Of a stretch of 9,787 nt of DNA, positions 5,395 through 9,787 are shown piece by piece. Position 1 is the stretch's first letter; each line of letters starts with the position of its first letter. Location of the stretch: assembly GCA_022447885.1 (NCBI GenBank), contig JAKUTA010000033.1, positions 1-9,787 of the forward strand, written 5' to 3'. The translations under genes and the position numbers were made by a program. The notes under the pieces are model-generated. The model had not been told where the DNA came from. It saw only the letters and a list, made by a program, of their open reading frames with translations, and did no database searches. This DNA is from Candidatus Poseidoniales archaeon (lineage in GTDB: Archaea > Thermoplasmatota > Poseidoniia > Poseidoniales > Thalassarchaeaceae).

Positions 5395-7512
5395 ATGCGC
5401 GCACAGATGAGTTCGTTCGATGTGGCGAGAATCGTCGCTGAACTCCAGCCGTACATCGGCGCGCGGGCGCGCAAGTCCTACCAGCCCCACTGGGAGCAGG
5501 TCGTGCTCCGGCTCAACCCGAAGGGAGAGTCGCAGGTGGACCTGGTGATCGTCAGCGGCAAGCGCTGCTACCTCGCACGCCGCGACCGCCCGATGCCGCG
5601 CAACCCGACGTCGTTCGCCATGCTGCTGCGCAAGCACCTGATGAACGCCCGGCTCACGGGAGCGACCCAGCATGGGTTCGATCGCATACTCATCCTCGCT
5701 TTCGAGACGAAAGATAACTCTCTCTCACTGGTGGTGGAGATGTTCCGCGACGGAAACGTGCTGCTGCTCGACGGCGACGGAGTGATCATCCAGCCGCTCA
5801 CGAGCGTGGAATACGCCCTGCGCACCTTGAAACGCGGCGAGCAATACGTTCCGCCGCCGGCCCAGTTCGACCCGCGGTCGCTCGGCGGTGACGAGTTGGC
5901 AGAGATCCTCGCTGGCAGCGAGGCGGACCTCGTCAGCACGCTGGCGAGTCGCACGAACCTGTCGGGGACCTACGCGGAAGCGGTGTGTGCGGCAGCCGGA
6001 CTCGAGAACACCTCAGTAGCCGCCGAAGTGGGCGTCGCGGGCGTGCGGGCGCTGGTGGAGGCGCTTGGCGACCTCGGAGATGAACTGGCCTCGGGCAGCG
6101 GCGGCGTCGCCGTGCTCTCCAAAGAGCCTGAATCGGATGATGAAGAAGCAGTCGCGAGCGCCATCGAGGAGCACTGTTCCGAGGTGCTCCCATTCGCACT
6201 CCCGAGTCACGAGGGGGCGATCCTTCGCGAATTCCCGACCCTGTCGGCGGCGGTCGACGCCTGGAAGGGCAGCCACGACGCCGCCGCGCTGGCGCGTCGT
6301 CAGGAGGAGAAGGCCGGGCAGGTGCACGAGGGGCGGCGACCGATGGATGTGGCAGACCAACTCGGCAGGCGCGCTACACAGCAGAGTCAAGCGGTGGAGC
6401 GCTTCCACGCCAAGGCCGAGGTGCAGCAGACGCTGGGCAAGGAGATCCGGGACAACTGGGCGCATGTCGAGGAACTGCTCGAACAGATCAGGCAGGCGGT
6501 CGAGGCTCACGGTTGGGACGAGGTGCGCCGCCAGGCGCGTGACATCGAGTGGATCGAGTCGCTCGACCCGGTGAAGAAGAGCATCATGGTCTATCTCCCA
6601 GATGCCGAGGGCGACCCGGGAAGCCGCGTCGAACTCGACCTGGATTCGAGCCCCCACCAGGCCGCCCAGAGCTACTTCGACAAGGGGCGCAAGCAGAAGG
6701 AGAAGGCCGTGGGAGCGGCGAAAGCACTCGAAGTCACCGAGTCTGAGGCGCTGCGCGTCGAGAAGAAGCGGGCGAAGGACGAAGCGGCCGGCAGATTGCA
6801 GGGGGCCAAGCGCAGCAAGCGCTTCTGGTTCGAGAGACATCGCTGGGCGGTCGTCGGCGACGGGCACCTGCTCGTCGGCGGCAAGGATGCGCGCGGCAAC
6901 GACCAGATCGTGCGCAAGCGGATGGACAGGCACGATCGCTACCTGCACGCTGACATCCATGGAGCACCCTCCTGCGCGCTGAAACTCAAGGATGGCTTCG
7001 AGCCCGACCTGCAGCACGTTGGCGACCTGCCGGATGGTGTGTCGGCACTCAGGCTCACACAGACGATGGAATGGGACGATTTCAGCGAGGAGACGCTCGA
7101 ACAGGCCGCCCAGATGGCCGTGGTATGGAGTCGCGGCTGGTCAGCAGGTGGAGCGGCGGCGAACGCATTCTGGGTGGAGCCACCACAGGTGTCCAAGACC
7201 GCGGAGACCGGTGAGGCTCTGGCTCGCGGAGCGTTTGTCGTGCGCGGAACTCGCAACTACCTGCGCAACCTGCCGCTCGAACTCACATTGGGGCTGGCAT
7301 TGGTCAACGGCGTTCCCCTTCCACTTACTGGACCGCACTCCGCCGTGACCGCCCACTGTTCACGCTGGGCGAGGATCGGCCCGGGCACCACCAAGAAGGA
7401 GACGCTGGCCAACAGGATCGCCAAGGCTACGGGGCTCGCACAAGACGATGTCTTGGCTGTTCTTCCACCCGGAAACGTGCAGGTGCTCGAAGACAACGGC
7501 GTTCTCGGTTGA
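5395..7512 (+). CDS. NFACT (Rqc2/NEMF) ribosome quality control protein, archaeal type
   Basis: NFACT proteins bind the large ribosomal subunit that holds a stalled peptidyl-tRNA; bacterial RqcH and yeast Rqc2 add C-terminal tails there. The protein has 705 residues. NFACT-N spans about 5-160, with SSFDVARIVAELQ (6-18), FAMLLRKHL (74-82) and the GFDR motif (94-97), whose Asp and Arg are needed for tailing in RqcH. An HhH-like region follows (165-215), then an acidic linker (242-262), a long charged coiled-coil region (295-475), and the NFACT-R domain FWFERHRW to DIHGAPS (477-526). The archaeal/eukaryotic C-terminal part has WVEPPQVSK (593-601) and FVVRGTRNYLRN (614-625). ATG 5395 has GGGGA upstream; ATG 5407 is an alternative whose product MSSFDVA matches archaeal N termini. 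All domains are intact. It converges on purP with a 19-bp gap. Confidence 0.95.
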   Translation: MRAQMSSFDVARIVAELQPYIGARARKSYQPHWEQVVLRLNPKGESQVDLVIVSGKRCYLARRDRPMPRNPTSFAMLLRKHLMNARLTGATQHGFDRILILAFETKDNSLSLVVEMFRDGNVLLLDGDGVIIQPLTSVEYALRTLKRGEQYVPPPAQFDPRSLGGDELAEILAGSEADLVSTLASRTNLSGTYAEAVCAAAGLENTSVAAEVGVAGVRALVEALGDLGDELASGSGGVAVLSKEPESDDEEAVASAIEEHCSEVLPFALPSHEGAILREFPTLSAAVDAWKGSHDAAALARRQEEKAGQVHEGRRPMDVADQLGRRATQQSQAVERFHAKAEVQQTLGKEIRDNWAHVEELLEQIRQAVEAHGWDEVRRQARDIEWIESLDPVKKSIMVYLPDAEGDPGSRVELDLDSSPHQAAQSYFDKGRKQKEKAVGAAKALEVTESEALRVEKKRAKDEAAGRLQGAKRSKRFWFERHRWAVVGDGHLLVGGKDARGNDQIVRKRMDRHDRYLHADIHGAPSCALKLKDGFEPDLQHVGDLPDGVSALRLTQTMEWDDFSEETLEQAAQMAVVWSRGWSAGGAAANAFWVEPPQVSKTAETGEALARGAFVVRGTRNYLRNLPLELTLGLALVNGVPLPLTGPHSAVTAHCSRWARIGPGTTKKETLANRIAKATGLAQDDVLAVLPPGNVQVLEDNGVLG

Positions 7513-7531
7513 TGCTCAGAGCGAGTCTGGA

Positions 7532-8644
7532 TCAAGAAAGGACTGCGTGCAACTGGTCCTTCTCGATCGCCTTGCGGATGCAGCGGGCGATTCTGCGCCC
7601 GACGCTGTTGTCGTACTCGTTGAGGTTCATGTACGGGGAGCCGCCGACGCTGACGTTGGAACCTGCCACGATGCGCGCAGACACCTCGAACACGCTGAAA
7701 TCGAGATTGTCGGTGACGATGCACTCGAGGCAGAACGGACCGATCATCCCTCTCGCCCCCTCTTCGAGTTCGAATGACGATGCCACTGCACCTTCGCCGA
7801 GCCGGAAGGCTTCGGGGAGCAGGGATTCGCGCAGGACCACCTCGACGTTCCCGGTGACCACGAATGACGGCTCGATGTTCATCTCGCGCAGGTCACGCAA
7901 CGAGCCGAGTTTGTAGAACTCGTCGACATTCGCCTCGTCGCGCCGATCGATGGTGAGCAGTTCCAGCCGGCCTAGTTGCTTGCCGCGGTTGGAGTCGATG
8001 CCGTCCACCTGATAGCCGTCGTCTGGAATCGGGTCGAAGAAGAACTGCAGGTAGTAGCGGGTGCCGAGGATGTACTCCTGGATGGTGAACTCCTCCTCGA
8101 CATCGACGTTCCTGCGGAAGTCGCGGTAGTCCCTGGCCACGAAGTAGCCCTTGCCACCCTTCGCCCCCTCGTACTTCACGATCACAGGGCCTGCGATGTC
8201 ATGGGGATCAGTGATCACCCGAGGTACATTGCAACCGCCCATCTGGAGCCATTTCCGCTGCGCTTCACGGCTCGCCTCCCACTTGAGTATGCGCCGGTTG
8301 CCGAACGTCGGGACCTCGAGATCGATGTAGTTCTCCGCCCCGAGATACTCCACGAGTGAACCATGCGGCACGATCACCGTGTTGCGAGTGCGCAACCATT
8401 CCGCCTCGTCGAGCATCTGGTGATAATCATCGAGCACCAGCCAGTCATCCGGCTCGGCTCCGGGGAACGCCTTGTACATCTTGCGTCGATTCTCACCGAC
8501 CGCGATTCCCAGTGTGCGGAAACCCTCCTGACGGGCGCCGTGGAGAATCTGCAGGGCTGAATGGGAGGCGACAACCCCGATGGTGACCTGAGATGTGTCG
8601 TAGTCTGCGAGCCAGCCGGAGAGCCGGTCATCACCGCTTGCCAT
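7532..8644 (-). CDS. purP: Formate-dependent AICAR ligase (FAICAR synthetase)
   Basis: PurP joins formate to AICAR with ATP to make FAICAR, replacing the folate-dependent step of PurH in archaeal de novo purine synthesis. The 370-residue product is full length and collinear with the family. It has VASHSALQILHGA (25-37), PHGSLVEYLG (93-102), FGNRRILKWE (114-123), the ATP-grasp core GPVIVKYEGAKGGKGYF (152-168) and IQEYILGTRYYLQFF (188-202). These are followed by NIEPSFVV (256-263), VVLRESLLP (269-277), GMIGPFCLE (299-307) and FEVSARIVAGSN (319-330), which include the metal and nucleotide ligands. The start is ATG at 8644. On its strand a GAAATA box lies 44 bp upstream and an 11-bp palindrome 6 bp upstream. 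It is divergent from the tryptophan dioxygenase gene. This gene is the best single sign that the DNA is archaeal. Confidence 0.97.
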   Translation of the reverse strand: MASGDDRLSGWLADYDTSQVTIGVVASHSALQILHGARQEGFRTLGIAVGENRRKMYKAFPGAEPDDWLVLDDYHQMLDEAEWLRTRNTVIVPHGSLVEYLGAENYIDLEVPTFGNRRILKWEASREAQRKWLQMGGCNVPRVITDPHDIAGPVIVKYEGAKGGKGYFVARDYRDFRRNVDVEEEFTIQEYILGTRYYLQFFFDPIPDDGYQVDGIDSNRGKQLGRLELLTIDRRDEANVDEFYKLGSLRDLREMNIEPSFVVTGNVEVVLRESLLPEAFRLGEGAVASSFELEEGARGMIGPFCLECIVTDNLDFSVFEVSARIVAGSNVSVGGSPYMNLNEYDNSVGRRIARCIRKAIEKDQLHAVLS

Positions 8645-8649
8645 TACGA

Positions 8650-8660
8650 ACCGGTCCGGT
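8650..8660. repeat. 11-bp palindrome ACCGGTCCGGT before purP
   Basis: ACCGG and CCGGT form a perfect inverted repeat around a single T, 6-16 nt upstream of the purP ATG. It lies between the putative purP TATA box and the start codon, where a repressor site would block transcription. Length alone does not exclude chance. Confidence 0.35.
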
Positions 8661-8687
8661 GTTCACTACATGAGGATGACGGAATCG

Positions 8688-8693
8688 TATTTC
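8688..8693 (-). promoter_or_regulatory. Possible purP TATA box
   Basis: The reverse strand reads GAAATA, identical to the box before tRNA-Gln. With the usual 25-bp spacing, transcription would begin near 8663 and leave a leader of about 19 nt before ATG 8644. No Shine-Dalgarno site is seen in that leader. Confidence 0.35.
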
Positions 8694-8732
8694 GTTCGGA
8701 CCGCGAACGAGGAGGGACACGGAGGTAATTCG

Positions 8733-8738
8733 ATAAAA
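8733..8738 (+). promoter_or_regulatory. Possible TATA box of a leaderless tryptophan dioxygenase transcript
   Basis: ATAAAA lies 22-27 bp before ATG 8760, which is where TBP binds when an archaeal transcript starts at its own start codon. It is the most AT-rich run of the spacer. A GGAGGT at 8721-8726 is 33 nt from the ATG, too far to act as its ribosome site. Confidence 0.45.
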
Positions 8739-8759
8739 CGACCACACCTTTGGGCGGCT

Positions 8760-9787
8760 ATGGGCAAAGATGGTGATGCGCGCACCCAGACGTATGCCGA
8801 CTACCTGAACCTGCACGAGTTTCTCGATCTGCAGGGCGGTGACGAACTCAGCAACGACCAGCTGCACTTCGTCATCGTGCACCAGTCGTTCGAACTGTGG
8901 TTCAAGCTGATCATCAGTGAACTGCGCTGCGTACGCGACGTGCTCGACCAGACGCTCGTCCCCGAGGCTGAGGTCCCCACAGCGGTGCACCACATGGAAC
9001 GGGTGACCGAGATCTTCCGCCTGATGGCACACCAGTGGAAGGTCATGGGAACGCTGACTCCCCAGGATTTCCTCGCCTTCCGTGATGGGCTGGGCACCGC
9101 TTCGGGGTTCGAATCGTTCCAGATGCGCGAACTGGAGATCATGCTCGGTCTACCCGACTCCGACAGGGTGGCTGAGATGGACCCGCTGGCCCACTTCCGC
9201 AAACTCGCTGAACGCTCAGAGCGTGACGCCGATATCCTGGCGAATCTCGAGGCGACGGCTGCGGCGCCCTCGCTGGCAGAGTCGCTGACGCGCTGGTTGA
9301 CTCGCACTCCGATCCAAGGCTCGTTGTATGGCGACGAAGGCGATGACGCGGTTGTCACCGGTTTCGTCGAAGAGTATCTGGTGGCACAGGCGAGACTGTC
9401 CGATGAGGCTGTGCAGAGGCTGGCAACCCAAGGCGTGCAGGACATGGACGCCGTGCGGGCGCGTTTCGAGGGGGCGGCGGCTGGTGCACGGGAGTTCCTG
9501 ATGCCGGACGGTGAGGCTGACCGGGCGCGGGTCGGTCTGCTGTTCATCGAGTCGTATCGCGAGTTGCCGCTGTTGGCGTGGCCGCGGACGCTCATCGATG
9601 CGGGGGTGGGCCTTGAGGAGGCGATGCTGCTGTGGCGCTCGGCGCACGCGCGCATGGTGGAACGGATGATCGGTAGGCGGGTCGGGACGGGTGGATCATC
9701 GGGGGTCGATTACCTCGATGCGACGACGAGATACCGCGTGTTCGGGGACCTGTGGGCTGTGCGCACGCTGCTCATCAAGCAGGAGGC
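8760..9787 (+). CDS. kynA: Tryptophan 2,3-dioxygenase, 3'-truncated by window edge
   Basis: This heme enzyme opens the indole ring of L-tryptophan with O2 to give N-formylkynurenine, the first step of the kynurenine pathway. The 342 residues present include TYADYLNLHEFL (11-22) and FVIVHQSFELWFKLI (37-51), with the distal His41. They continue with LTPQDFLAFRDGLG (99-112), whose Arg108 should hold the substrate carboxylate, then SGFESFQMRELEIMLG (115-130) and WRSAHARMVERMIG (292-305), with axial heme ligand His296. GTGGSSGVDYL (309-319) closes the site. The position equivalent to Tyr113 of the Xanthomonas enzyme is Phe104. Only the last residues are missing. ATG 8760 fits the usual N terminus. 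In-frame ATGs at 8670 and 8676 would add about 30 unconserved residues. Divergent from purP with a 115-bp spacer. Confidence 0.95.
   Translation, partial: MGKDGDARTQTYADYLNLHEFLDLQGGDELSNDQLHFVIVHQSFELWFKLIISELRCVRDVLDQTLVPEAEVPTAVHHMERVTEIFRLMAHQWKVMGTLTPQDFLAFRDGLGTASGFESFQMRELEIMLGLPDSDRVAEMDPLAHFRKLAERSERDADILANLEATAAAPSLAESLTRWLTRTPIQGSLYGDEGDDAVVTGFVEEYLVAQARLSDEAVQRLATQGVQDMDAVRARFEGAAAGAREFLMPDGEADRARVGLLFIESYRELPLLAWPRTLIDAGVGLEEAMLLWRSAHARMVERMIGRRVGTGGSSGVDYLDATTRYRVFGDLWAVRTLLIKQE

Noticed and set aside
6013..7017. Open frame of 334 codons on the minus strand inside the NFACT gene
   Set aside because: The plus strand encodes all NFACT domains through this region. The minus frame has no recognisable motif and is typical of mirror frames in high-GC DNA.
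7513..7531. Possible bidirectional terminator between NFACT and purP genes
   Set aside because: The 19-bp gap has no inverted repeat and no T run; the only T-rich piece lies within the purP 3' end.
8801..9655. Open frame of 284 codons on the minus strand inside the tryptophan dioxygenase gene
   Set aside because: Composition is almost all Ser, Arg, Ala and Thr. The opposite strand carries the full set of dioxygenase motifs.
1..9787. CRISPR array, insertion sequence, phage or toxin-antitoxin genes
   Set aside because: I saw no direct repeats, transposase or integrase motifs, or defence-gene motifs. The tRNA gene has no attachment-site duplication within the window.

Overview
The window looks like chromosomal DNA from a GC-rich archaeon, probably a euryarchaeon of the Thermoplasmatota type. 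Three features point to Archaea. PurP, the archaeal ATP-grasp ligase of purine synthesis, is complete. The NFACT (Rqc2/NEMF) protein is of the archaeal/eukaryotic kind, with a WFERHRW...DIHGA domain. The tRNA-Gln(CUG) starts with A1-U72, has no encoded CCA, and has a TATA-like box 25 bp upstream of its 5' end. A marine group such as Poseidoniales is only a guess. Several genes (tryptophan 2,3-dioxygenase, LemA, a NUDIX-metallo-beta-lactamase fusion) have mainly bacterial relatives and may be old transfers.

Layout. 3-536 (+): 3' two thirds of an aldo/keto reductase. 541-613 (-): tRNA-Gln, tail to tail with the reductase. 653-811 (-): a 52-residue single-pass membrane protein with strongly coding-like third positions. 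865-2400 (+): NUDIX-MBL fusion. 2466-3032 (+): LemA. 3071-3928 (+): alpha/beta hydrolase with a complete triad. 3912-5294 (-): multi-pass membrane protein with a GIDE/MULAN (MUL1-like) domain, overlapping the hydrolase by 17 bp. 5395-7512 (+): NFACT protein, divergent from the GIDE gene. 7532-8644 (-): PurP, convergent with NFACT. 8760-9787 (+): tryptophan 2,3-dioxygenase, divergent from PurP and cut by the window end.

How they may work together. LemA, the hydrolase and the GIDE-domain protein look like a membrane-associated neighbourhood; LemA and bacterial/archaeal GIDE proteins are known to occur near each other, but their job is unsettled. NFACT is the large-subunit-binding factor of ribosome quality control. 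PurP consumes free formate, and the kynurenine route begun by tryptophan dioxygenase releases formate. The divergent pair therefore suggests a testable link between tryptophan breakdown and purine synthesis. There is no sign of an insertion sequence, CRISPR array or prophage, and no gene-free stretch longer than 300 bp.
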